From the NCBI RefSeq assembly GCF_051380735.1, contig NZ_JBNYXQ010000016.1:1-64000 (forward strand): a stretch of 64,000 nt of DNA. The letters run 5' to 3'. Each line of letters opens with the position of its first letter. The first letter of the stretch is position 1. Source of the DNA: Janthinobacterium sp051380735 (GTDB lineage Bacteria > Pseudomonadota > Gammaproteobacteria > Burkholderiales > Burkholderiaceae_D). The translations under genes and the position numbers were made by a program. Positions 53,417 to 62,412 of this stretch are shown piece after piece. A model generated the notes under the pieces. That model ran no database searches. It had not been told where the DNA came from and saw only the letters and a list, made by a program, of their open reading frames with translations.

Positions 53417-54913
53417 TTATTGAACGCGGTTCAGCAGGAAGGTGGTCAGCAGTGGCACCGGACGACCGGTCGCACCTTTTGCCGCGCCCGATTTCCAGGC
53501 CGTGCCGGCGATGTCCAGATGCGCCCAGGTGTACTTTTTGGTGAAGTTTTCCAGGAACGCTGCGGCCGTGACGGCGCCGCCGCCAGGTGAGCCGATATTG
53601 CCCAGGTCAGCGAAGTTCGATTTCAGCTGCTCGTTGTACGCTTCCTCGATCGGCATGCGCCATGCGGTGTCGGACGCCTGCTTGCCGGCCGCCAGCAGCT
53701 CGTTGGCCAGCTGGTCGTGCGCCGCATCGGAACGCGTGAACAGGCCCGTGTTGTGGTGGCCCAGCGCGATCACGCAAGCGCCGGTCAGGGTGGCGATGTC
53801 GACCACCACCGCCGGCTTGAAGCGCTCGGCATAGGTCAGCGCGTCGCACAGCACCAGGCGGCCTTCGGCGTCGGTGTTGAGCACTTCGATCGTCAGGCCG
53901 TTCATCGAGGTGACGATGTCGCCCGGCTTGGTGGCGCGGCCCGACGGCATGTTTTCGCAGGCGGCGATCACGCCGATCACGTTCAGCTTCAAATTCATTT
54001 CGCCGATGGCGCGGAAGGTGCCCAGCACCGAGGCGGCGCCGCACATGTCGTACTTCATTTCATCCATGCCGGGACCGGCCTTGAGCGAAATGCCGCCCGT
54101 GTCGAAGGTGATGCCTTTGCCGACCAGGACCACCGGTGCATCCTTGGCCTTGCCGCCCATGTGTTTCAGGACGATGAATTTCGGTGGCTGTTCGCTGCCG
54201 TTGGTGACCGACAGGAAGCTGCCCATCTTCAGCGCTTCGAGCTGTTTGCGGTCCAGTACTTCGACCTCAAACTTGTAGTCCTTGGCCAGCTGCTTGGCGG
54301 TGTTGGCCAGGTAGGTCGGGTTAGCGATATTGGCCGGCAGGTCGCCCAGGTTGCGGGTGAAGTTCGAGCCGTTGGCAATTGCGATCGCCTGCGCCAGAGC
54401 GCCGCGCGTGGCGGCGGTAGCCGGTGCCGACAGCACGATCTTGCGCACGCCGGCAGGGGCCGGATCCTTCTTGCTTTTTTGCGAGTCGCAGCGGTACTGG
54501 CCGTCATGCGCAGCCTGCACCACGCAACGAATCGCCCAATTTACATCGCGCTCTTTCACATCACCCAGCGGTAATGCGATAATGGCGTCCGCCGCGCCCA
54601 GCGAACCGAAGACCTTCAGGGCCGCTTGTACGCCGGTGGCAAAGCTTTTTTCGCTGACGGCTTCATCGCTGCCCATGCCGACCAGCAGTACGCGCTCGGC
54701 GCTGACGCCGTCAACGGCGCGCAGCAGCAGGGTGCTGCCAGGTTTGCCGGTGATGTCGCCGGACTTCAGCGCAGCCGAAATGGCACCCTTGCTGTCCAGC
54801 GCTTGTGCCGCTGGCGACAGTTTTTTGTTTTCGAATACCGCAACCGCGATGCATCCGCTTTTGGCGGTGCCGAGGGGGCTCTTGGTATCGAATGCTTTTA
54901 TGCTAAAGTCCAT
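53417..54913 (-). CDS. pepA: Leucyl aminopeptidase
   Basis: This 498-residue dizinc M17 peptidase has the C-terminal metal-binding regions VLVGKGITFDTGGISLK, MKYDMCGAASVLG and the family signature NTDAEGRLVL, all intact, and a normal N-terminal macro-like domain. PepA also acts as a DNA-binding protein in Xer recombination in E. coli. The ATG at 54913 has GGAGAA at a good distance; an upstream in-frame ATG at 54931 lies before that site. It is divergent from lptF. Confidence 0.94.
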   Translation of the reverse strand: MDFSIKAFDTKSPLGTAKSGCIAVAVFENKKLSPAAQALDSKGAISAALKSGDITGKPGSTLLLRAVDGVSAERVLLVGMGSDEAVSEKSFATGVQAALKVFGSLGAADAIIALPLGDVKERDVNWAIRCVVQAAHDGQYRCDSQKSKKDPAPAGVRKIVLSAPATAATRGALAQAIAIANGSNFTRNLGDLPANIANPTYLANTAKQLAKDYKFEVEVLDRKQLEALKMGSFLSVTNGSEQPPKFIVLKHMGGKAKDAPVVLVGKGITFDTGGISLKAGPGMDEMKYDMCGAASVLGTFRAIGEMNLKLNVIGVIAACENMPSGRATKPGDIVTSMNGLTIEVLNTDAEGRLVLCDALTYAERFKPAVVVDIATLTGACVIALGHHNTGLFTRSDAAHDQLANELLAAGKQASDTAWRMPIEEAYNEQLKSNFADLGNIGSPGGGAVTAAAFLENFTKKYTWAHLDIAGTAWKSGAAKGATGRPVPLLTTFLLNRVQ

Positions 54914-54966
54914 TTGGTTCTCCGTTTTCATTTACCAGTAACGTCTTACTCAACTAACTGACCCGA

Positions 54967-54974
54967 ATTATAAA
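54967..54974. promoter_or_regulatory. Shared -10 element between pepA and lptF
   Basis: The eight bases ATTATAAA read TATAAA on the plus strand (54969-54974) and TATAAT on the minus (54972-54967), so divergent promoters overlap. The plus-strand -10 ends six bases before the lptF ATG and no Shine-Dalgarno intervenes. No good -35 is visible on either strand. Confidence 0.5.
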
Positions 54975-54980
54975 CTCCGA

Positions 54981-56126
54981 ATGATCTTTCAACGTGCCCT
55001 TCGACGTGAATTGGCTAGTGCCGCCGGGGCCACCTTCACTGTTTTATTCAGTATCCTGCTCACCTGGATGCTTATCGGTATCCTCGGCAAGGCCGCCGGC
55101 GGCAAGGTCGCCTCGGCCGACGTCATGTCGCTGATGCTGTTTTCCTCGCTGATGCAGCTGCCCACCATTTTGATACTGACCGGTTTCATCTCGGTGCTGA
55201 TGGTCGTCACACGCAGCTACAAGGAATCCGAAATGGTGGTGTGGTTCGCCTCGGGCCTGAGCCTGTCGCGCTGGATCGCGCCGGTACTCAGCTTCGGTCT
55301 GCCGCTGGTGGTTGCCATCGGCGCCCTGAGCCTGTACGGCACGCCGTGGGCCCAGCAAAAAAGCGATGCCTACGTGGCGCGTTTTGAAAAGCGCGAGGAC
55401 CTGCAGAAAGTCACGCCTGGCCAGTTCCGTGAGTCCGCCGGCAGCAACCGCATTTTCTTTGTCGAGGGCGTCAGCGGCGAGAAGAACGTGGTGCAAAACG
55501 TGTTCGTCAACACCGTCGACGCCAATGGCAGCGCGGTAGTGGTGGTCGCCAAGGAAGGCGTGATCAATACCGACGCCACAGGCAGCCGCTTCCTGGTGCT
55601 GAAAGAAGGCCGCCGCTACCAGGGCATCCCGACCCAGTCCGATTTCCAGACCATGGAATTCGAACAATACATCATGCGCGTCGAAAGCCGCCAGCAGGAG
55701 CTGGGCGCCGACCTGGGCGTGCGCGCCATGAGCACCATGGCGCTGATTGAAGCGAACAACCGGTTCACCATGGCCGAACTGGTGTGGCGCGTCAGTGCGC
55801 CGCTGATCGCGCTGCTGCTGATCCTGCTGGCCATTCCACTGGGATTCGTCAATCCGCGCGCCGGCAGTTCGGCCAACCTGATCGTGGCGCTGTTGATTTT
55901 CTTCAGCTACAGCAACCTGACCAAGGTGCTTGAAGCGAGCGTGAAGCAGGGCCGCCTGAGCTTCGGCATGGCCTGGTGGCCACTGCACCTGCTGGCGCTG
56001 CTGGCCGTGGTGGCGCTGTTCGCCTGGCGCCTGAATGTGAATCACCGCTATCATCCGCTGGTCCTGCTGGCGTCCTTCAAGCGCGCGCGCTGCGCCGGCA
56101 AACAGAGTAAAGCGGACACGAAATGA
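54981..56126 (+). CDS. lptF: LPS export permease LptF
   Basis: This 381-residue inner-membrane permease with six transmembrane helices (three at each end) flanks a periplasmic beta-jellyroll. The family start MIFQRALRRELASAAGATFTV and the motif LAIPLGFVNPRAGSSANL are clear. With LptG and the LptB ATPase it extracts lipopolysaccharide from the inner membrane. It overlaps lptG by four bases. Confidence 0.95.
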   Translation: MIFQRALRRELASAAGATFTVLFSILLTWMLIGILGKAAGGKVASADVMSLMLFSSLMQLPTILILTGFISVLMVVTRSYKESEMVVWFASGLSLSRWIAPVLSFGLPLVVAIGALSLYGTPWAQQKSDAYVARFEKREDLQKVTPGQFRESAGSNRIFFVEGVSGEKNVVQNVFVNTVDANGSAVVVVAKEGVINTDATGSRFLVLKEGRRYQGIPTQSDFQTMEFEQYIMRVESRQQELGADLGVRAMSTMALIEANNRFTMAELVWRVSAPLIALLLILLAIPLGFVNPRAGSSANLIVALLIFFSYSNLTKVLEASVKQGRLSFGMAWWPLHLLALLAVVALFAWRLNVNHRYHPLVLLASFKRARCAGKQSKADTK

Positions 56127-57292
56127 AGATATTACAGCGCTATTTTGCGGTCTCGATATTCCAGGCGGTGTTCTTCGTCCTGCTTGCCTTCCTGGCGCTG
56201 CAGGCGTTCATCGACCTGACGGGCGAGCTGCCCAAGGTCGGCCGCAACGGCTATACCATCCAGTACGCCTTTTTCTATGTGCTGGTGCTGGTGCCAGGCC
56301 ACGTGTATGAGGTCATGCCGATCGCCGCGCTGATCGGCACCATCTACACGATGGCGCAGTTCGCCGCCAGCTCGGAATTTACCATCATGCGCGCCTCGAG
56401 CATGTCGACCTCGATGGCGGCCGGCTTCCTGCTGCGCATCGGCGTGGTGTTTGTCGCCATCACCTTTCTGTTCGGCGAATTCGTCACGCCCTACACCGAG
56501 CCGCTGGCCGAGCGTTTGAAACTGACCGCGCGCGGCACCGCGGTGTCGAGCGAGTTCCGCTCCGGCCTGTGGACCAAGGACATGATCAAGAGCGACGGCT
56601 TGACGGGCACCGTCACCGGCTCGCGCTTTTTCAACGTCGGCGAGGCGCGTCCCGACGGCCAGCTGAAAAACGTCAAGCTGTACGAATTCGACACCACCAT
56701 GCGCCTGCGCACCATGACGGTGGCCGCCAGCGCGATTTACCAGGGCAACAACGTCTGGCGCCTCAGTGACGTGACGGAGACGGCGTTCTCGAACAGCGCC
56801 GCCACCACGCCCGGCTACGAACCCAAGCTGCAGAATTACTATGGACAGGAAACCAGTCTGGTGCGCACCGTGAAAAGCGCCACCAAGGACATGGTCTCGG
56901 AAGTGACGCCGAAGATACTGACTGTGTCCGCTTCCGACCCGGAGCGCATGTCGGCCAGTGAACTGGCGGTGTACACACGCCACCTGGCCGAGAACAAGCA
57001 GGAGACCGAGCGCTTCCGCATCGCCTTCTGGAAAAAGCTGATCGACCCGCTGGCCATTTTCGTGCTGATGGCGCTGGCGCTGCCGTTCGCCTACATGCAT
57101 ACGCGCAGCGGCGGCGTCAGCCTGAAGATTTTTATCGGCATCATGATCGGCGTGAGCTTCATGCTGGTCAATACCCTGTTTTCCCACCTTGGCCTGCTCA
57201 GTACCTGGCCAGCTTTCCTCACTGCAGCCGCGCCCAGCGTGCTGTATCTGTTGGCGGCGCTGGTCATGCTGTGGTGGGTGGAGCGACACTGA
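56123..57292 (+). CDS. lptG: LPS export permease LptG
   Basis: This 389-residue LptF/LptG-family permease has N-terminal helices MKILQRYFAVSIFQAVFFVL, a periplasmic domain, and C-terminal helices around ALALPFAYMHTRSGG. Its partner LptF is encoded immediately upstream with an ATGA overlap. Its stop overlaps the start of the CbiX-like gene, so translation of the downstream gene is coupled. Confidence 0.95.
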   Translation: MKILQRYFAVSIFQAVFFVLLAFLALQAFIDLTGELPKVGRNGYTIQYAFFYVLVLVPGHVYEVMPIAALIGTIYTMAQFAASSEFTIMRASSMSTSMAAGFLLRIGVVFVAITFLFGEFVTPYTEPLAERLKLTARGTAVSSEFRSGLWTKDMIKSDGLTGTVTGSRFFNVGEARPDGQLKNVKLYEFDTTMRLRTMTVAASAIYQGNNVWRLSDVTETAFSNSAATTPGYEPKLQNYYGQETSLVRTVKSATKDMVSEVTPKILTVSASDPERMSASELAVYTRHLAENKQETERFRIAFWKKLIDPLAIFVLMALALPFAYMHTRSGGVSLKIFIGIMIGVSFMLVNTLFSHLGLLSTWPAFLTAAAPSVLYLLAALVMLWWVERH

Positions 57293-57693
57293 TGAGCAAT
57301 ATTCCTGTACAGCAGACCCTGATCCTGTTCGCGCATGGCGCGCGCGCCGCTTCCTGGGCTGCTCCCTTCGAACGCCTGCGTGAGATGACGCAAGCGCGCA
57401 TGCCCGGCGTTGCCGTACACCTGGCCTTTCTGGAGCTGATGACGCCGCGCCTGCCCGAACTGATCCCGTCCTTGCTGGCCGGCCTGCCCGATGGTGCGGT
57501 GCTCGACGCCATCGTGGTGCCGGTGTTCCTGGGGCAGGGCGGCCATGTACTGCGCGACCTGCCGCTGCTGGTGGACGAATTGCGTCAGGCGCACCCGCAG
57601 CTGCGCCTGAAGGTGGTAGAGGCGGTCGGCGAAAACGCCAGCGTGCTGGCGGCAATTGCCGATTATTGCGTGGCCGCACCCGGCCAGGCGTGA
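57292..57693 (+). CDS. CbiX/sirohydrochlorin-chelatase-like protein
   Basis: This 133-residue single CbiX domain has LILFAHGARAASWAAPFERL near the N-terminus with the His used in metal chelation (HGAR), and PVFLGQGGHVLRDLP with a second His. Small CbiX proteins insert Fe or Co into sirohydrochlorin for siroheme or cobalamin. A siroheme link is plausible since cobA and the sulfite reductase genes lie a few kb downstream, though on the other strand. The ATG overlaps the lptG stop; the gene overlaps the Stealth gene. Confidence 0.83.
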   Translation: MSNIPVQQTLILFAHGARAASWAAPFERLREMTQARMPGVAVHLAFLELMTPRLPELIPSLLAGLPDGAVLDAIVVPVFLGQGGHVLRDLPLLVDELRQAHPQLRLKVVEAVGENASVLAAIADYCVAAPGQA

Positions 57694-58676
57694 ACGGGCC
57701 GGTCGATATCGTCTACCTGTGGGTGGACGGGCAAGACCCGGCCTGGCGCGTGCGCCACCGCGCCGCCTATGCGCAGTGGGCGATACAGCACCCTGGCCAG
57801 CTGGCCTTGCACGGCAATGTGGCGGGGCGCTACCGCGACAACGGCGAGCTGCGCTACAACCTGCGCGCACTCGAGCGCTTCTTTCCCGACCATGGCCATA
57901 TTTATCTGGTGACCGACCGCCAGGTCCCAGGCTGGCTGCGCGCGTCGAACCACCTGACAGTGATCGATCACCGCGACCTGATGCCGGCGTCCGCGCTGCC
58001 GGTATTCGACTCGGCCCATATCGAGTCGTATCTGCATCACATCCCCGGCCTGGCCGAACGGTTTTTATATCTGAATGACGATGTTTTCCTGGGCCAGCCA
58101 TTCGAGGTGGATCACTGGTTCGAGCATGGCTTGTGCGTCTACCTGGAAGAGGCAATAGTGGACTTGCCGGCGCAACTGAGTCCTGATGTGGCAGCGCCCG
58201 GCAATTGCGCCGTGCTGTCGCGTAACTGGCTGGCGGCGCGCGATAGCGCCTACCGGCACATACCGCATTTGTTTGCGCATGCGCCGCGCCCGATGCTGGT
58301 CAGCGCCATGCAGATGCTGGAGCGGCAAGCCTCCGAACTGTTTGCCCAGGTACGCTCTACCGTGTTTCGCTCCTGGCGTGCGCCGGCACTGCTGCCCGAC
58401 CTGGTGCCGCGATGGATGGTGGAACAGGGGCTGGCGCGCAGTGTCGTGCTCGATCCGCTGCATATCGCCAGTGGCGCCCCGGATGCGCCCGCGCGGCTGG
58501 CGCAGCTGTGCGCGCACTTTGGCAGCTTGCCGTTTTTCTGTATTAACGATACCTGCGACGAGGCGCAAGACGATGATCCGCGCCTGTTGCGGGTGGCAGC
58601 GATGCTGCAGCAGTTGTTGCCGCAGCCATCGCGCTTCGAGCGGGATGTCAGCGCGCCTTTGGCTGGCGCAGCTTGA
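57690..58676 (+). CDS. Stealth-family sugar-phosphate transferase
   Basis: This 328-residue protein has the conserved Stealth regions: CR1 DIVYLWVDGQDP, CR2 RYRDNGELRYNLRALERF with the downstream Asp-rich YLNDDVFLGQP, and later blocks. Stealth proteins transfer hexose-1-phosphate in capsule or lipopolysaccharide synthesis. Here it is a lone gene beyond lptFG. The start is GTG at 57690, overlapping the CbiX-like stop. It is convergent with the following membrane protein and overlaps it by 29 bases. Confidence 0.86.
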   Translation: MNGPVDIVYLWVDGQDPAWRVRHRAAYAQWAIQHPGQLALHGNVAGRYRDNGELRYNLRALERFFPDHGHIYLVTDRQVPGWLRASNHLTVIDHRDLMPASALPVFDSAHIESYLHHIPGLAERFLYLNDDVFLGQPFEVDHWFEHGLCVYLEEAIVDLPAQLSPDVAAPGNCAVLSRNWLAARDSAYRHIPHLFAHAPRPMLVSAMQMLERQASELFAQVRSTVFRSWRAPALLPDLVPRWMVEQGLARSVVLDPLHIASGAPDAPARLAQLCAHFGSLPFFCINDTCDEAQDDDPRLLRVAAMLQQLLPQPSRFERDVSAPLAGAA

Positions 58677-59295
58677 TGAGGGCAGCCGCGCTGGTATCGG
58701 CCATGGCGGCCAGGAACAGCAGCAGGTAGCCGTCCAGTTCGAACACTTCTTCCAGCAGTTCCGAGTAAATGTCCGGCAAGGCCTGGATGACCTTCTTGTC
58801 GAACGGCCAGCCGGCTACCATGAACAGGCCGCCGATCAGGGTGATGAGGGTCACGCGCATGCCGAAGATGGCGCGCACATGGGCAAACACGGCGCGCGCG
58901 CGCGGCACGAAAAACACCAGCAGGCGCAGCAGCACCAGCAATTCCAGCACGCGCAGGGTTTTTTCCAGCACGTTCCATGCATACGACTCGCCCATCTCGC
59001 GAATTTCCAGCTCGCGCAGCAAAAAGCCGAACATCAGCGCCGACAGGCCGGCGTGGATCAGGAAACGCAGCGAATCGCGGTCCGGCTCGGTCCACGCCTT
59101 TTGCCCGTGCACCGCGCAAGCGAGCGCCAGGAACAGTGCCTGCAGGCATTCGAGCAGATGGTTTTCATTGTCGATGGCGGGAAAAACCAGCCACAGGCCG
59201 ATCTGGCCCACGGTGACCAGCAACATCGTGGCGAAAAGGCCGGCGTTGCTGCGGCTCAGTGATTGCAGCGATACGCGCAAGGAAGAAAAATTCAT
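58648..59295 (-). CDS. Hypothetical multi-pass membrane protein
   Basis: This 215-residue protein is one I do not recognise. About five hydrophobic segments are visible (LFATMLLVTVGQIGLWLVF; LLECLQALFLALACAVHG; FLIHAGLSALMFGFLL; VLELLVLLRLLVFFVP; VTLITLIGGLFMVAGW) before an acidic Glu/Leu stretch and a short basic C-terminus. The ATG at 59295 is a choice of convenience: a TTG 12 bases upstream is in frame and neither has a clear ribosome-binding site. It overlaps the Stealth gene tail-to-tail. It might handle an undecaprenyl-linked substrate, but nothing shows this. Confidence 0.6.
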   Translation of the reverse strand: MNFSSLRVSLQSLSRSNAGLFATMLLVTVGQIGLWLVFPAIDNENHLLECLQALFLALACAVHGQKAWTEPDRDSLRFLIHAGLSALMFGFLLRELEIREMGESYAWNVLEKTLRVLELLVLLRLLVFFVPRARAVFAHVRAIFGMRVTLITLIGGLFMVAGWPFDKKVIQALPDIYSELLEEVFELDGYLLLFLAAMADTSAAALIKLRQPKAR

Positions 59296-59367
59296 GAGTG
59301 AGAACAAGGTAGGAAGTGCAGAGACGCGGTATTGCGGCGGCAGTATCCTACCATGTTTCGCATCAGA

Positions 59368-60138
59368 TCAATAGTTACTGACTTTAAAGTCGGTAAAAAC
59401 AGGCGTGTCCCGTGCCTGGCTGCCGCGCATGGCCATCGCCTCGCCCAGCATCACCAGGACGGGGCCTTGCTTGTCGCCCAGGCCCTGCGCCAGTTGCGAC
59501 AAGGTCATGCGCACGATGCGCTGTTCCGGCCGGCTGCAGTTTTCAATCACCACCACCGGTGTCGCTGCGCTGCGGCCCTGTGCCCGCAAGCGCTGCGCGG
59601 TAGCGATCGCTTCGCGCCCGCCCATGTATTGCACCAGTGTGTCGCAGTCCGGTACCGCCGTGTGCTCGGATTCGCCGGGCGCGGTGCTGGAGGTGAAAAA
59701 AGCCACGCTGCGCGATACGCCGCGCTTCGTTAACGGTTGCTGCGTGGCGGCGGCGGCGGCCAGCGCGGTAGTAATGCCGGGCACCACTTCCACGTCGACT
59801 CCGGCTTCTTCGAGCGCACGCAGTTCTTCATCGGCGCGGCCGAACAGCATCGGGTCGCCGCCTTTCAGCCGCACCACGATGGCGTGCTTGCGCGCCGAAT
59901 CGACCAGTTGCTTGTTGATGAAGGCCTGCGCCGTCGACAACTGGCCACAGCGCTTGCCAACCAGGATTTTTTTCGCCTGCGGACACAGCTCCAGCATCTC
60001 GCCAGTGACGAGTGCGTCGTGCAGCACCACGTCGGCCTGCGCCAGCAGGCGTGCGCCGCGCAAGGTCATCAGGTCTTGCGCGCCAGGGCCGGCGCCTATC
60101 AGGTAGACCTTGCCTGGAAGAGATGGGGAGTAGTTCAT
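59368..60138 (-). CDS. cobA: Uroporphyrinogen-III C-methyltransferase (SUMT)
   Basis: This 256-residue single-domain methyltransferase makes precorrin-2 for siroheme. GKVYLIGAGPGAQDLMTLRG, LKGGDPMLFGRADEEL (SAM binding) and VEVVPGITTALAAAA are intact. It lacks the dehydrogenase/ferrochelatase half of CysG. It is last in the sulfate assimilation operon, supplying siroheme precursor for the sulfite reductase, with the chelatase possibly provided by the CbiX-like protein nearby. Confidence 0.93.
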   Translation of the reverse strand: MNYSPSLPGKVYLIGAGPGAQDLMTLRGARLLAQADVVLHDALVTGEMLELCPQAKKILVGKRCGQLSTAQAFINKQLVDSARKHAIVVRLKGGDPMLFGRADEELRALEEAGVDVEVVPGITTALAAAAATQQPLTKRGVSRSVAFFTSSTAPGESEHTAVPDCDTLVQYMGGREAIATAQRLRAQGRSAATPVVVIENCSRPEQRIVRMTLSQLAQGLGDKQGPVLVMLGEAMAMRGSQARDTPVFTDFKVSNY

Positions 60139-60149
60139 GCTTGCCTTCC

Positions 60150-61469
60150 TCAGTCGAAACGGATCATTCCCGCTGCAACCGTCTGGTGGGTGACTTCATC
60201 GATCAGGATAAAGGCGCCGGTGGCGCGAATATCGGCATACGCGTCGGCCGCCAGCGGCTGCTGCACGTTCAGGCTGATGCGGGCGATATCGTTCAGCTTC
60301 AGTCCTTCGGCCGGGTGGCGTTGCTGGGTATTGATGTCGAGCAGGGTGTCGATCGCCGTCACCCTGGCCGCCGTCTGTTTCGTGCCGTGCTTGATCCAGT
60401 ATTTGCGGCGCAGGTCCAGCGCGTCTTCCGACAGCCAGCATACATCGGCCACCACCTGTTTCAGCAAGGTGGCAGGGCGGTCGGCACCGGCCAGCAGGTC
60501 GCCGCGCGAAATATCGAGATATTCATTGAGCAGCAGGGTCACCGACTGGCCGACCACTGCCGACGGCAGCGAACCGTCCAGCGTGACGATATCCTTGACG
60601 GTGGCCGTCTGGCCCGAAGGCTGCACTACCAGCGTGTCGCCAATGCTGACCTTGCCCGCTTCGATGCGGCCCATGTAGCCGCGGAAATCATTCGCTTCGT
60701 GGCCGTTGTGGCGCGCCACCAGCTGCACCGGGAAGCGGAACGGGGCGTCGTGCGATTCGTCGTAGACCGACAGGGATTCGAGCAGCTCGATCAGGGTCGG
60801 GCCAGTGTACCAGCCCAGCTTGTCGCCGCGCTCGACGACGTTGTCGCCGGTCAGGGCCGACAACGGAATCGGCGTGATGTCCTTCAGGCCCAGCGACTGG
60901 GCAAACTCGCGGTAGGCGGCAACGATGCGCTTGTATACCGTTTCATCGTAATCGACCAGGTCCATCTTGTTGACGGCCACGACCACGTGTTCGATCTGCA
61001 GCAGGTGGGCGATGGTCGAATGGCGCTTGGTCTGGATCAGCAACTCCACGCTGCCATCGTCACCAAATTTGACTTTCGACACATCGATCAGGATGATGAC
61101 GGCGTCGGCGGTTGACGCTCCCGTGACCATATTGCGCGTGTACTGCTCGTGGCCCGGCGTGTCGGCGATAATGAACTTGCGTTTCGGCGTGGCGAAGTAA
61201 CGGTAGGCCACGTCGATCGTGATGCCTTGCTCGCGCTCGGCTTCCAGACCGTCCGTCAGCAGCGACAGGTCGACCGTGTCGCCCACCGTGCGCTTGTGCT
61301 TGGAGCGCGACATGGCGTCGAGCTGGTCGGCGAAGATGCCCTTGCTGTCGAACAGCAAACGGCCGATCAGCGTGCTCTTGCCGTCATCGACGGAGCCGGC
61401 CGTAATAAAGCGCAGCATGCCGCGCTCGACGCTGTCGGTGAGATTGGTGTTCTGGGTTGCTGCGTTCAT
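60150..61469 (-). CDS. cysN: Sulfate adenylyltransferase subunit 1 (CysN)
   Basis: This 439-residue GTPase subunit has G1 GSVDDGKSTLIGRLLFD, the G3 DTPGHEQY and G4 NKMD motifs and two beta-barrel domains. It couples GTP hydrolysis to APS formation by CysD. It is not fused to an APS kinase (CysC), fitting the APS-reductase route encoded by cysH. Its start overlaps the cysD stop by one base. Confidence 0.95.
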   Translation of the reverse strand: MNAATQNTNLTDSVERGMLRFITAGSVDDGKSTLIGRLLFDSKGIFADQLDAMSRSKHKRTVGDTVDLSLLTDGLEAEREQGITIDVAYRYFATPKRKFIIADTPGHEQYTRNMVTGASTADAVIILIDVSKVKFGDDGSVELLIQTKRHSTIAHLLQIEHVVVAVNKMDLVDYDETVYKRIVAAYREFAQSLGLKDITPIPLSALTGDNVVERGDKLGWYTGPTLIELLESLSVYDESHDAPFRFPVQLVARHNGHEANDFRGYMGRIEAGKVSIGDTLVVQPSGQTATVKDIVTLDGSLPSAVVGQSVTLLLNEYLDISRGDLLAGADRPATLLKQVVADVCWLSEDALDLRRKYWIKHGTKQTAARVTAIDTLLDINTQQRHPAEGLKLNDIARISLNVQQPLAADAYADIRATGAFILIDEVTHQTVAAGMIRFD

Positions 61470-62380
61470 TAGAAATACCCTGCTTTCTTGCGTTTTTCCA
61501 TCGAGGCTTCGGAGGTCTGGTCATCCATGCGGGTGGCGCCGCGCTCCGTGATTTGCGTGATTGCCGTTTCGGCGATGATGGCGTCCACCGTGGCCGCATC
61601 GGACGACACGGGGCAGGTGCACGAGATATCGCCGACGGTACGGAAGCGCACCACTTGCGTTTCCACCGTTTCGCCTTCGCGCGGCGGCGTCAGATCGGTC
61701 AGCGGCACCAGCAGGCCGTTGCGCGGGATTACCTGGCGCTCGTGCGCAAAGTAGATCGGCGGCAGTTCCAGTTTTTCGCGAGCAATATATTGCCACACGT
61801 CCAGTTCGGTCCAGTTCGAGATCGGGAACACGCGCATGTTTTCACCAGGATGCACACGGGTGTTATACAATTCCCACAGCTCCGGACGCTGGGCTTTCGG
61901 GTCCCAGGCACCGAATTCGTCACGGAACGAGAAGATGCGTTCCTTGGCGCGGGCTTTTTCTTCGTCGCGGCGGGCGCCACCGATGCAGGCGTCAAACTTG
62001 TGTTCGGCAATGGTTTCCAGCAGCGTTACTGCTTGCGCCGCATTGCGTGAGTCTAGCGCCGGGTTGCGCAGGCGTACCGTGCCGCGCTTGATCGAGTCTT
62101 CCACCGAGCCGACAATCAGACGCTCGCCCAGTTCTGCCACTTTCTTGTCGCGGAAGGTGATCACTTCCGGGAAGTTATGGCCGGTGTCGATATGTACCAG
62201 GGGAAACGGGAATTTGCCCGGGCGGAAGGCTTTTTCCGCCAGGCGCAGCAGGACGACGGAATCCTTGCCGCCTGAAAACAGCAGCGCCGGGTTGGCCGAT
62301 TCGGCCGCCACTTCGCGCATGATGTGGATGGCTTCCGACTCAAGGCTGTCGAGGTGGCGCTGGTTCAAAATATTGCTCAT
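61469..62380 (-). CDS. cysD: Sulfate adenylyltransferase subunit 2 (CysD)
   Basis: This 303-residue PP-loop ATPase adenylates sulfate. The loop FSGGKDSVVLLRLAEKAF is intact, as is the VHIDTGHNFPE block and IGGARRDEEKARAKER. It works with CysN, encoded directly after it on the minus strand with a TAATG overlap, and is followed upstream in the operon by cysH. Confidence 0.95.
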   Translation of the reverse strand: MSNILNQRHLDSLESEAIHIMREVAAESANPALLFSGGKDSVVLLRLAEKAFRPGKFPFPLVHIDTGHNFPEVITFRDKKVAELGERLIVGSVEDSIKRGTVRLRNPALDSRNAAQAVTLLETIAEHKFDACIGGARRDEEKARAKERIFSFRDEFGAWDPKAQRPELWELYNTRVHPGENMRVFPISNWTELDVWQYIAREKLELPPIYFAHERQVIPRNGLLVPLTDLTPPREGETVETQVVRFRTVGDISCTCPVSSDAATVDAIIAETAITQITERGATRMDDQTSEASMEKRKKAGYF

Positions 62381-62412
62381 ATTGGATGCTTTCTTGTTCT
62401 CTGTTAGCGGTT

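Noticed and set aside
59380..59391. Perfect 12-base palindrome GACTTTAAAGTC
   Set aside because: It falls inside the cobA 3' coding end (TDFKVSN) and has no T-run in a useful place; probably chance.
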